33,930 bases of DNA from Candidatus Sulfopaludibacter sp. SbA3. Lineage in GTDB: Bacteria; Acidobacteriota; Terriglobia; Bryobacterales; Bryobacteraceae. The position numbers and the translations under genes are program-made. The DNA lies in the NCBI GenBank assembly GCA_945893365.1, contig CAMDED010000079.1, positions 1-33,930 of the forward strand, in the 5' to 3' direction. Positions 15,178 to 23,504 of the stretch are shown here, one piece after another (positions within the stretch are counted from its first letter, which is position 1; each line of letters starts with the position of its first letter). The notes below the pieces were generated by a model. The model did not search any database and was not told the DNA's origin. It saw only the letters and a list, made by a program, of their open reading frames with translations.

Positions 15178-18100
15178 TCGCGCGGCTTCTCCGCCTGGCG
15201 CTCGATCAGCGCTTCCTCGCGTTGGCGGCCGCCGCCGCGCTCGTCGTCTTCGGAGCATGGTCGTTCACGCAGCTCAAGATTGAAGCCTATCCCGATATCT
15301 CGGACACCACGGTCGAGGTGATCACGGTAGTACCCGGCCTCGCGGCCGAAGAGGTCGAGCAGCAGGTCACAATCCCGATCGAGCGCGCCCTCAATAGCGT
15401 TCCAAACGTCATTGCCCGCCGCTCAAGGACGATCTTCGGCCTCGCTTCGAACGAACTCACTTTTGAATATGGGACGAATGACTACTTCGCACGGCAGGTC
15501 GTGATCGAGAAACTGCGTGAGGCCCAACTGCCGGAGGGGTTGACGCCGACGCTTGGCCCCATGGCCACGCCCATCGGAGAGCTATTCCGCTACAGCCTGG
15601 AAGGCGGGGGCCTCGACTCGCGCCAGCTTCGTGAATTGCAGGATTGGGTCGTGTACCCACGGCTGTTGCAGGCTGGCGGCGTAGCCGATGTCGTACCGTT
15701 CGGCGGGCTGGTGAAGCAGTATCAGATCCGGATCGATCCCCTTGCCCTCGAAAAGTACAAGCTCTCGCTGAGCGGCCTGGCCAAGGCCGTCGAAGAGAGC
15801 AACCAGAACGCCGGCGGCGCGCTGCTCGACAACCGGGAACAATCGCTCGCCGTTCGTGGCGTGGGTTTGCTGAAGTCCATCCCGGACATTGAAAACAGCG
15901 TCGTTTTCGAGAACAAAGGCGTTCCCGTCTTTGTAAAGGATCTTGGCAAGGTCTCCCTCGGCTCGGCGCCCCCCACCGGGATCTTCGGCCTGCAGGAATA
16001 CACCGGCGGCGTCGAGGGAATCGTCCTGATGCGCCGTGGGCAAAATCCCAGTGAAGTGCTGGCGAGGGTCCATGAAGCGGTGGATGAGCTGAACGCCTCT
16101 CTCCCTTCGGGAGTGAAGTTGAACGTCATCTACGACCGCACCGAACTGGTTAACAATACGCTCTCCACCGTCGCCAAGACGCTTCTCGAAGGGTTGTTGA
16201 TCGTCGTCTTCGTTCTGCTCTTGTTTCTCGGCAGCTTCCGGGCCGCGCTGTTGACGGCGATCACCATTCCGCTCGCCTTGCTGTTTGCTTTCGCCTGCAT
16301 GTATCTCACGGGAATTCCGGCAAACCTTCTCAGCCTCGGCGCTCTCGATTTCGGCATCATTGTCGACGGCTCGCTCATCATGGTGGAACGCGTCCTGCAC
16401 ACTTTTCACGAACGCAACCCGTCCGGCACGGACAGCGTTTTCAAAGCCGTTCGCGATGCCGCCCTCAGCGTGGAATCACCGCTGTTCTTCTCGCTCATCA
16501 TCATCATTTCGGCCTACGTGCCGCTTTTCACGCTGGAGCGTGTGGAGCGCCGCCTGTTTACTCCGATGGCGTTCACCGTCTGCTATGCGCTGCTGGGCGC
16601 GATGCTGATAGCTCTCACGCTGATCCCCGTGCTGGCCACCTTCCTGTTCCGCGGGGGCGCGAAGCACTGGGAGAATCCCGCCCTCCTTTGGCTAAGCCGC
16701 GTCTATGGCCGGGTCCTCGAGTCGGGGCTCCGCCGGGCTTGGATCGTCGTGGGTATCGCGGGCGCTGTCGTGGTGGCTTCGTTTCTCTTGGCCGGATCGC
16801 TCGGCAGCGAGTTCCTGCCGACTCTGGACGAGGGCACGATCTGGATTCGTTCCAACCTGCCGCCGGGAACTTCGCTGGAGAAAACGGCGCGAGTCGCCGA
16901 ACAAATGCGCGCCACGCTCCGGAAGTTTCCGGAGGTCCGCGCCGTGGGATCGCAATCGGGCCGCAACGACGCGGGCACCGATCCCTTCGGTCCGAACCGC
17001 ATTGAACTACTCGTAACCTTGCAGCCCTATGATCAGTGGCCCGCCGGACGGACCAAGGCCGGCCTGGTTAATGATCTCTCGAAGCTCATGCCGGAGGTCA
17101 TTCCAGGAGCCACGTTCAACGTCACGCAACCGATCATCGATACCGTGACCGAAGTCGTCACAGGCTCGTCGGCCGACCTGGCCGTTATTCTCGTCGGCGC
17201 GGACCTGGGAGTGTTGCGGCGGAAAGCCGAGGAGACGTTGTCGGTTATTCGCGCGATCCCGGGCGCGGCCGATACCGCGATTGAACAGGAGGGTGTGCAG
17301 CCCCAGTTGACCATCCAATTGGACCGCGAGAAGATGGCGCGCTTCGGCGTGCGCGTGCGCGATGTTCAGGATCTGATTGAGTTGGCGATCGGCGGCCGTG
17401 TTGTCTCCAACCTTTTCGAAGGCGAGCGGCGATTCGATATCTCCGTGCGCTTCTCCCCCGGCGCCCGCGCCGATGCCGGCGTCATTGGCGCGATGCTCGT
17501 TCCGACGCCGGCCGGTGCGCGAATCCCCCTGTCCCAAATGGCCGAAATCGAAGTCGTGAACGGGCAAAACGTCATCGCAAGGCGCGAGAACCGCCGTCAG
17601 ATCGCCGTGAGAACCAACATTCGGGGGCGCGATCAGGGAAGCTTCGCCGCGGAGGCGCAGGAGCAGTTTCACTCCCGGGTAAATCTTCCGGAAGGCTACC
17701 GCGTGGAATGGGGCGGCCAGTTCGACAATCTGACCCGCGCCCGCAAGCGGCTGAGTCTGGTGTTGCCCCTGACCGTCTGCATCATTTTTGTCTGGCTGTT
17801 CTTCGCCTTTGGCAACACGAAGGATGCGGGAATCGTGTTGCTGAACGTTCCGTTTTCGCTCGTGGGCGGAATCCTGTTCCTCTGGCTGAGGGGGATCAAC
17901 CTGAGTGTTTCGGCCGCCGTGGGATTTGTCAGTCTGTTCGGCGTGGCGGTCATGAGCGGTGTACTCGTGGTGTCGGAGATCAACCGGCGCATGCGTTTCG
18001 GGGATACCTCCGTTCGCGACGCGGTTGTGCAGGGAGCGCTCTCGCAATTGCGCCCGGTTTTGATGATGATCGTGGTCGCCCTACTAGGGATGGTTCCAGC

Positions 18101-18272
18101 CGCGCGCGCCACGGGCATTGGATCGGATGTTCAACGGCCCTTGGCCACCGTTGTGGTCGGCGGGCTGGCTTCCACGCTCTTTCTGACGTTCTTAGCGCTC
18201 CCGGCGCTCTGTTATCTCGTCAAACGCCGTTCGCTCACGAGCGAGACCGCCGGGGCGTCAGGATCCGTGTAG
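15174..18272 (+). CDS. Heavy-metal efflux RND transporter, CzcA-like (HME-RND)
   Basis: A 1032-residue proton-driven inner-membrane pump, of the usual family length. It has TM1 near residues 12-30, a large periplasmic loop, a cluster of TM2-6 around 330-500, TM7 near 523-543, a second loop, and TM8-12 from ~865 to the end. In TM4, DFGIIVDGSLIMVER places Asp392, Asp398 and Glu405 with the same 6- and 7-residue spacing as the proton-relay residues of CzcA (D402, D408, E415). The DFG...VDG pattern is that of the divalent-metal type (Zn/Co/Cd/Ni) rather than the copper/silver CusA type; the exact ion is not determined. It is the last gene of the operon; small hairpins follow. Confidence 0.94.
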   Translation: MIARLLRLALDQRFLALAAAAALVVFGAWSFTQLKIEAYPDISDTTVEVITVVPGLAAEEVEQQVTIPIERALNSVPNVIARRSRTIFGLASNELTFEYGTNDYFARQVVIEKLREAQLPEGLTPTLGPMATPIGELFRYSLEGGGLDSRQLRELQDWVVYPRLLQAGGVADVVPFGGLVKQYQIRIDPLALEKYKLSLSGLAKAVEESNQNAGGALLDNREQSLAVRGVGLLKSIPDIENSVVFENKGVPVFVKDLGKVSLGSAPPTGIFGLQEYTGGVEGIVLMRRGQNPSEVLARVHEAVDELNASLPSGVKLNVIYDRTELVNNTLSTVAKTLLEGLLIVVFVLLLFLGSFRAALLTAITIPLALLFAFACMYLTGIPANLLSLGALDFGIIVDGSLIMVERVLHTFHERNPSGTDSVFKAVRDAALSVESPLFFSLIIIISAYVPLFTLERVERRLFTPMAFTVCYALLGAMLIALTLIPVLATFLFRGGAKHWENPALLWLSRVYGRVLESGLRRAWIVVGIAGAVVVASFLLAGSLGSEFLPTLDEGTIWIRSNLPPGTSLEKTARVAEQMRATLRKFPEVRAVGSQSGRNDAGTDPFGPNRIELLVTLQPYDQWPAGRTKAGLVNDLSKLMPEVIPGATFNVTQPIIDTVTEVVTGSSADLAVILVGADLGVLRRKAEETLSVIRAIPGAADTAIEQEGVQPQLTIQLDREKMARFGVRVRDVQDLIELAIGGRVVSNLFEGERRFDISVRFSPGARADAGVIGAMLVPTPAGARIPLSQMAEIEVVNGQNVIARRENRRQIAVRTNIRGRDQGSFAAEAQEQFHSRVNLPEGYRVEWGGQFDNLTRARKRLSLVLPLTVCIIFVWLFFAFGNTKDAGIVLLNVPFSLVGGILFLWLRGINLSVSAAVGFVSLFGVAVMSGVLVVSEINRRMRFGDTSVRDAVVQGALSQLRPVLMMIVVALLGMVPAARATGIGSDVQRPLATVVVGGLASTLFLTFLALPALCYLVKRRSLTSETAGASGSV

Positions 18273-18273
18273 C

Positions 18274-18335
18274 CCTGTTACAGGCCGGAACTTGTGCAAG
18301 TTGGTTTTCTTGGTCCGTCCGCTTCAGCGGACGGA
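18274..18335. terminator. Tandem inverted repeats after the efflux operon, terminator-like
   Basis: Three hairpins in a row: CCTG-TTA-CAGG (18274-18284), AACTTG-TG-CAAGTT (18289-18302) and a 9-bp stem TCCGTCCGC with loop TTCA (18314-18335). The last is flanked by TTTTCT on the left and AAAACG on the right, so it could act as a terminator, more convincingly for minus-strand reading. The arrangement echoes the triple hairpin at 4410-4489. Confidence 0.5.
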
Positions 18336-18407
18336 AAACGATGCGCGCGCAAGCGGCATTGCCGGTTCAAACCATGCCACACTGGTAAATACCTGGTTGG
18401 AGGAATA

Positions 18408-19079
18408 ATGACGAACTCCAGACCCCTCGTATCGGTCATCACACCGGCATTCAATTCAGCGGCAACGTTACGTAGAGCCCATGAGTCGCTTCGCCAACAG
18501 CGGGAAAACTGGCAGCACATTATCGTGAACGACGGCAGCACTGACGCTACGGCTGAAATAATCGCTTCATTATCGGCGGATTCCAGAGTTATTGGCGCAA
18601 GCAGAGAGAACGGTGGGCCGGGAGCGGCCTTGAATACCGGAATCCGGCTTGCCTGCGGTGACTACATCGCGTTCCTGGATGCCGATGACGAATACTATCC
18701 AAACCATTTGGAGGCCCGCTTGGCGGTGATGGAGCGCCGGCGTCAGGTCGACATTCTCTGGAGCGGTGTTGAGTTGATCGCCGCCTCTGTTGAAGATCGG
18801 TTCGTTCCCGACGTCGCCAGGGGCTTCGGTCGAATACATCTATCGGAATGCGTGGTTCAAGGGACCATCTTTGCACGCCGGCGCGTGTTCGAAACCATGA
18901 GTTTCAGTGAGGATCGGCGGCGGATTTGGTACCAGGATTACGACTTCATGGAGCGGGCGCGCAGGACCTGCACCGTGGAAAAAGTTGCCCTCAACACCTA
19001 TCGCTACTATCGAGGACGCGGCAACAGCGTTGTCGATGCGGCGAAGAGGAATTGGCCGATGAAGGCGACCCTTTATTGA
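18408..19079 (+). CDS. Family 2 glycosyltransferase (GT-A fold)
   Basis: A 223-residue enzyme transferring a sugar from a nucleotide-sugar donor. The fold is clear: VSVITPAFNSA (9-19), VNDGSTD (nucleotide binding, ~43-49), NGGPGAALNTGI, then FLDADDEYYP with the DxD metal/donor motif, and WYQDYDFMERA near the acceptor side. It starts at ATG 18408 with GGAGG just upstream; the frame extends to 18294 but crosses the hairpins and has no protein character. It lacks transmembrane segments and is on the short side for the family. Acceptor unknown; its relation to the receptor gene that follows is unclear. Confidence 0.88.
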   Translation: MTNSRPLVSVITPAFNSAATLRRAHESLRQQRENWQHIIVNDGSTDATAEIIASLSADSRVIGASRENGGPGAALNTGIRLACGDYIAFLDADDEYYPNHLEARLAVMERRRQVDILWSGVELIAASVEDRFVPDVARGFGRIHLSECVVQGTIFARRRVFETMSFSEDRRRIWYQDYDFMERARRTCTVEKVALNTYRYYRGRGNSVVDAAKRNWPMKATLY

Positions 19080-19105
19080 CATTGGCCGCTATTCTGCAAT
19101 AAACT
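19076..19105 (+). promoter_or_regulatory. Sigma70 promoter of the second Oar-like receptor
   Basis: A perfect TTGACA (19076-19081), overlapping the stop codon of the glycosyltransferase gene, lies 18 nt before TAAACT (19100-19105). This would start RNA near 19112 and give a leader of about 20 nt containing GGGAG before the ATG at 19133. It is the best complete -35/-10 pair in the window. Confidence 0.65.
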
Positions 19106-19132
19106 CGACCCATCAGACCGGGAGAAAAACTC

Positions 19133-22100
19133 ATGATTCGTGCTTTTTTCGTAATGTTCGCATTTCTGGCGCTTCTCGCGCCGCTCGAAGCCCAAGTCAC
19201 ATCCGCCACCATTCTTGGAACGGTGACGGACGCCTCGGGCGCCGTCGTTGCAAAAGCGTCGGTCGAAGCCAAGGCCGTTGCCACAAACCTGGTGCGCTCA
19301 ACCACCAGCGACGGCGAGGGGAACTACACGTTGATAAGCCTGCCGGTCGGCGAATATGAAGTGACCATCTCGGCCGCCGGCTTTCGGAAAGAAATAAGGC
19401 AGGGTATCGTTCTCCAGGTTCAGCAGCGTGCGCGCCTGGATGTCGCCATGCAGCCCGGCAGTGTAACGGAGACGGTCAACGTGGTGGCCGCGGCCCCGAT
19501 CGTCAACACCGAGGACGGCGTCTTCGGCGACGTGATCGATAACCAGCGCGTGGTCGAGCTGCCGTTGAACGGCCGCAATTTCAATACGCTCGCCCTGCTT
19601 ACGCCCAACATCCAGAACGGCGTGCAAGGCGGAGCGACGCTCCAGACGTTTCTCGCAGGCGGCATTGGCATCTGGGCGCATGGCAGCCGCGACACCGACA
19701 ACGAGTGGAACCTCGACGGCGCCACGATGAGCGTCGGCTTTTACAACTGGAACTCGTTTAATCCCTCAGTCGACGCGATCCAGGAATTCAAGATGCAGAC
19801 CGGCAACTACTCCGCGGAGTTCGGATTCCAGTCCGGGGCCAACGTCAACATCGTCACCAAGTCGGGCACTAACAAGGTGCATGGCACGCTCTTCAATTTC
19901 CTGCGCAACGACAAGATGGATGCGCGCGGCTTTTTCCCAACCTCCAAGCCGAAGCTGCGGCAGAACCAGTTCGGCGGCACCGTAGGCGGTCCCGTCTACA
20001 TTCCCAAACTCTATAACGGCAAAGATCGCACCTTTTTCTTTTCGAACTACGAAGGGCTGCGAATCCGTCAGGAGGCGTTCGGCCGTTTCATCGTGCCCAC
20101 CGAGGCTCAGAAGGGCGGAGACCTGAGCCGTACGTTCTCCGGCGCGCCCTTTACGGGGACCGTCAATGATCCCCTGACTGGGACGCCATTTCCGGGAAAC
20201 GTCGTCCCCACGAATCGAATCACCAGGCAGTCCATCAACGTTCTCAAATACTACCCGAGGGAGAACGCGCCCGGAGCGCTGTTCAATTATCAGGTACTCG
20301 CGCCCGTCACGACCGAAAGTAATTCCACCATCCAGAAGATCGATCACCGCTTCGGTTCGAATAATTCGATCTTCGCCCGCGGGGCTTACGATAACCGTTC
20401 CAGGCCCGATCCCGAGTATTTCCCCGGGTTTGCGCGCGGCACCACTCTAAAGGCGTACAACATCGTCCTTCACTGGACCCGTATCTGGTCGCCCACCGTT
20501 ATTCAGGATGCGAGCATCGCCTGGAATCGCAGCGTGATCCTGCAGTTCGACCCGCGCGAGAATACCAATTACAGCATCGCGAACGACCTTGGCATTCCGA
20601 ACATACCAGCGAATGGACGTACGAACGGAATCCCGTTCTTTAGCATTGCGGGCTACACAGGCGTCGGCGACGCTACCAACCTCCCGCTGATCCAACCGGA
20701 CGAAGTGCGCCAGTTCACCTATAACATAAGCGTGATTCGAGGCCGTCATCACCTGAAGACCGGTATCGACTTCCGGCACGTTCGTTCCGACAGGCTGCAA
20801 GGGATAACGGTCCGCGGCCAGTTCAATTTCGAGAATAATAACCCGGTCGGGTCCGGCAACTCGTTCGCCGACCTCCTGCTTGGACGGCCCCAGTTGTCGA
20901 GTGTCGGCGATCAGGCTTGGACCATCCGCATGCGCCAGAAGCGCATCGGCCTATACCTGGTCGACGACTGGCAGGTTACGCCGCGCCTCACCCTGAACCT
21001 CGGCCTCCGCTACGAACCGACCACGCCTGTATCCGATCATAGCGGCGAGGTTACGAATTTCGACTTTGCAAACGGGAGGCCGATTCCCATGGTAGCCGGC
21101 GAGAAATTCTATCCGAGCGACTGGAACAACTTCGCGCCGCGCATCTCCTTTGCCTTCCGGCCCTTCAAGAGTGATCGCACAGTCATCCGCGGAGGTTATG
21201 GTCTCTATTACAACTCCACCATGAACCTGGCGCTGTTCAGGCTCGGAAGCAACCCGCCCTGGGCGACGGTCACAACCTATCTTGCGGACCCGGCGGCGCC
21301 GTTGATCACGTTCGACAATCCGTTTCCGAGGGCTTCGGCAGGTGCCGCCCCGCCGCCGAATTATGGCGGTTTGACACCCGATTTCAAGGTCGGCTATTCG
21401 CAGCTGCGCTCGCTCCACTTGGCGCAGCAAATCACGGAAAACGACGCCATTGAGATCGGGTACGTTGGCAATTTCGCCCTTGGCGGAGACCGCGGTGTCG
21501 CGGCCAATAACGCACAGCCGGGACCGGGTCCCGTTCAAACGCGCCGCAGGTTCCCGCAATTCGGCGTGCTTACCGAAGTGCGGTCGGACGCAAAAACTTT
21601 CTACAACGCCGGAACCGTCAAGTTCACGCGCCGCTTCCACAAAGGCTTTACCGCGTTGAGCTCCTATACCTTTTCGCGCACCATCGATCAGGCTTTCTCG
21701 TCCGTCGCGGGCAATCCCACGGGCGGCGCCGAATCTCAGGACTACGCCAATCTATCGCAGCGCGGCCTTTCGTCATCGCACCGCAAGAACGTCTGGGTCA
21801 CGAGCGCGATCTACGACCTCCCCTACGCCGGCCGCGGCTGGACGCGGCACGTGGTGGGCGGTTGGCAGGTTTCGACGATTTCCACCGTGCAATCCGGCGG
21901 GGCATTGAATGTGGCGGCGCTCGGTGGCGTGGCGCGCTTGAACACCGGGTCGGCACAGCGGGCAAACCGCGTGAAAGATGGAAATCTTTCGGGCGAAGCT
22001 CGCGGCGTCAATCGCTGGTTCGATACCAGCGCTTTCGAATTCGCTCCGCTTTATACGTATGGCAACGCGGAGACCCGGAGCCTGATCCTGCCCGGTCTTT

Positions 22101-22300
22101 TCAACGTCGACTTCAACCTCAAGCGGGAATTTAAGTTCACCGAATCCGCCCGGCTCGAATTCCGCGCGGAATTCTTCAACATCTTTAATCACACGAATCT
22201 GGGCATTCCGGGCAATACGCTCGGCTCGCCCAACTTCGGCGTGATCGCGAGTGCGGAACCGGCGCGGGTATCCCAGATGAGCTTGAAGATTGTGTTCTAG
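19133..22300 (+). CDS. Oar-like TonB-dependent outer-membrane receptor (second copy)
   Basis: A 1055-residue outer-membrane receptor of the same architecture as the one at 5877-9302 but clearly diverged. Signal peptide 1-20 (ending LEA-Q), carboxypeptidase-regulatory-like domain ~25-105 (ILGTVTDASGAVVAKA, GNYTLISLPVGEYEVTISAAGF), plug ~115-260 (VVELPLNGRNFNTLALLTP, FNFLRNDKMDARGFF), then a long barrel ending MSLKIVF with terminal Phe. The substrate is unknown. Its TAG stop shares the palindrome CTAG (22297-22300) with the stop of convergent anmK. Confidence 0.93.
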   Translation: MIRAFFVMFAFLALLAPLEAQVTSATILGTVTDASGAVVAKASVEAKAVATNLVRSTTSDGEGNYTLISLPVGEYEVTISAAGFRKEIRQGIVLQVQQRARLDVAMQPGSVTETVNVVAAAPIVNTEDGVFGDVIDNQRVVELPLNGRNFNTLALLTPNIQNGVQGGATLQTFLAGGIGIWAHGSRDTDNEWNLDGATMSVGFYNWNSFNPSVDAIQEFKMQTGNYSAEFGFQSGANVNIVTKSGTNKVHGTLFNFLRNDKMDARGFFPTSKPKLRQNQFGGTVGGPVYIPKLYNGKDRTFFFSNYEGLRIRQEAFGRFIVPTEAQKGGDLSRTFSGAPFTGTVNDPLTGTPFPGNVVPTNRITRQSINVLKYYPRENAPGALFNYQVLAPVTTESNSTIQKIDHRFGSNNSIFARGAYDNRSRPDPEYFPGFARGTTLKAYNIVLHWTRIWSPTVIQDASIAWNRSVILQFDPRENTNYSIANDLGIPNIPANGRTNGIPFFSIAGYTGVGDATNLPLIQPDEVRQFTYNISVIRGRHHLKTGIDFRHVRSDRLQGITVRGQFNFENNNPVGSGNSFADLLLGRPQLSSVGDQAWTIRMRQKRIGLYLVDDWQVTPRLTLNLGLRYEPTTPVSDHSGEVTNFDFANGRPIPMVAGEKFYPSDWNNFAPRISFAFRPFKSDRTVIRGGYGLYYNSTMNLALFRLGSNPPWATVTTYLADPAAPLITFDNPFPRASAGAAPPPNYGGLTPDFKVGYSQLRSLHLAQQITENDAIEIGYVGNFALGGDRGVAANNAQPGPGPVQTRRRFPQFGVLTEVRSDAKTFYNAGTVKFTRRFHKGFTALSSYTFSRTIDQAFSSVAGNPTGGAESQDYANLSQRGLSSSHRKNVWVTSAIYDLPYAGRGWTRHVVGGWQVSTISTVQSGGALNVAALGGVARLNTGSAQRANRVKDGNLSGEARGVNRWFDTSAFEFAPLYTYGNAETRSLILPGLFNVDFNLKREFKFTESARLEFRAEFFNIFNHTNLGIPGNTLGSPNFGVIASAEPARVSQMSLKIVF

Positions 22301-23379
22301 GCGTAGGTGACCTGGCCGAGAACCACGGCGCGTTTGGCACCGGTCGCGGACGGCAAATTTCCGGGCCGCCGCCGCCAGGTTTCGCGGGCGAGAATCGCAA
22401 ATGCCAGCGCTTCTTTGGCGTCGGGGTCCACTCCGAATTCCTGGCTGCCGGCGATCCTTACTCCCGGCAGCAGTGCAGCTAATTCTTTTAGGATCTGTTG
22501 GTTACGCGCTCCTCCGCCGGAAACGATGACCTCATCGGTTCGCTTGATGGCGTTCGCGATGGTGGCCGCCGTCAGAGCAGTGGCAGTCGCGATCAGGTCT
22601 GGCATGGGAAGGCCGGACCGCTTGAGGCGCTCCAGGAATTCGACCCCATATTGTTCGCGACCGGCTGTTTTTGGCGGCTTTGCCCGGTAGTAGGGGTCTT
22701 TGAGCAGCCCGGTCAGAAAAGGGACATTTATGACCCCTTTTGAGGCGATTTCGCCCCCAAAATCGTACAATTGGGTACCGTTTGTGTATTCCCGTACCAG
22801 GGCGTCGATCACCATATTTCCCGGACCGGTATCGAACGCGATCACGTCTCCGGGTTTCGCCGCCGCCGGAATCACCGTGATGTTCGCGATTCCCCCGATG
22901 TTCAGAGCGACCCGCGACAGCCGCGGGTGGCGAAACAGCAGATAGTCCACAAGGGGAACAAGGGGCGCTCCCTTTCCCCCCGCCGCGATATCCCGAGGGC
23001 GAAAATCCGAAACCACCGGAATCCCGAGGCGCTCGGCGATCACGGCCGCTTCTCCGATTTGCAGCGTGTTCCTGCCGCTCTCGTGATAGATGGTCTGGCC
23101 GTGACAGCCGATCAAGCCTACCGATTCGAGCGGAATTCCGCTCCTTCGGCAGGTGTCGCGCACCGCCTTGGCATAAAGTTCGCCCAACTGGAAATTGAGA
23201 CGCGAGATTGCCGCAGTCGTCGTAGTCGTGTTCGAGACCGCGAGAATCGCGTCGCGCACCGCCGCCGGGTAGCCCGTGGACCGGAACGCTACCATCGAGC
23301 GGCCTGCGCCCTTGAAATCGACGATCGCCACGTCGATCCCGTCGAGCGACGTCCCACTCATGATTCCGGCTACTCGCAT
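22297..23379 (-). CDS. anmK: Anhydro-N-acetylmuramic acid kinase
   Basis: A 360-residue cytoplasmic sugar kinase of the acetate kinase/Hsp70-like fold that converts 1,6-anhydro-N-acetylmuramate plus ATP to N-acetylmuramate 6-phosphate in peptidoglycan recycling. The start MRVAGIMSGTSLDGIDVAIVD is diagnostic; also seen are GCHGQT, a central NIGGIANIT, AFDTGPGN and the C-terminal EVIVSGGGARN. The length is normal. The start codon lies just 3' of mutS, and in the repaired reading frame mutS would overlap it by 10 nt, so the two were probably coupled. No other recycling gene is in the window. Confidence 0.96.
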   Translation of the reverse strand: MRVAGIMSGTSLDGIDVAIVDFKGAGRSMVAFRSTGYPAAVRDAILAVSNTTTTTAAISRLNFQLGELYAKAVRDTCRRSGIPLESVGLIGCHGQTIYHESGRNTLQIGEAAVIAERLGIPVVSDFRPRDIAAGGKGAPLVPLVDYLLFRHPRLSRVALNIGGIANITVIPAAAKPGDVIAFDTGPGNMVIDALVREYTNGTQLYDFGGEIASKGVINVPFLTGLLKDPYYRAKPPKTAGREQYGVEFLERLKRSGLPMPDLIATATALTAATIANAIKRTDEVIVSGGGARNQQILKELAALLPGVRIAGSQEFGVDPDAKEALAFAILARETWRRRPGNLPSATGAKRAVVLGQVTYA

Positions 23380-23504
23380 GTCGCGTTCAACTCCTCCTGC
23401 AGCTCACTCAACAATTTCAAGGCTTCGATGGGCCGCAGCTCGTCCAGTTTAAGGTCGCGTATCCGCGCGGCAATATCGTGGCCGAGAGGCTCGAACAGAC
23501 GAAA
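23370..23504 (-). pseudogene. mutS: Out-of-frame C-terminal segment of mutS
   Basis: Reading from TTT at 23504 gives 44 codons, beginning FRLFEPLGHDIAARI, containing LDELRPIEALKLLSELQEEL and ending at TAG 23372-23370. This is the typical MutS C-terminus. It lies one base out of the main frame; removing one base at about 23505 (an A on the minus strand after GTC CAG) would rejoin the two and give an 868-residue protein overlapping anmK by 10 nt. Real mutation, sequencing error and +1 frameshifting are all possible. Confidence 0.85.

Noticed and set aside
18273-18407. tRNA or small RNA gene between the pump and the glycosyltransferase
   Set aside because: The hairpins do not form a cloverleaf and no TPsiC-like GGTTCAAnnC arm pairs correctly; GGTTCAAACC at 18364 lacks the rest of a tRNA.
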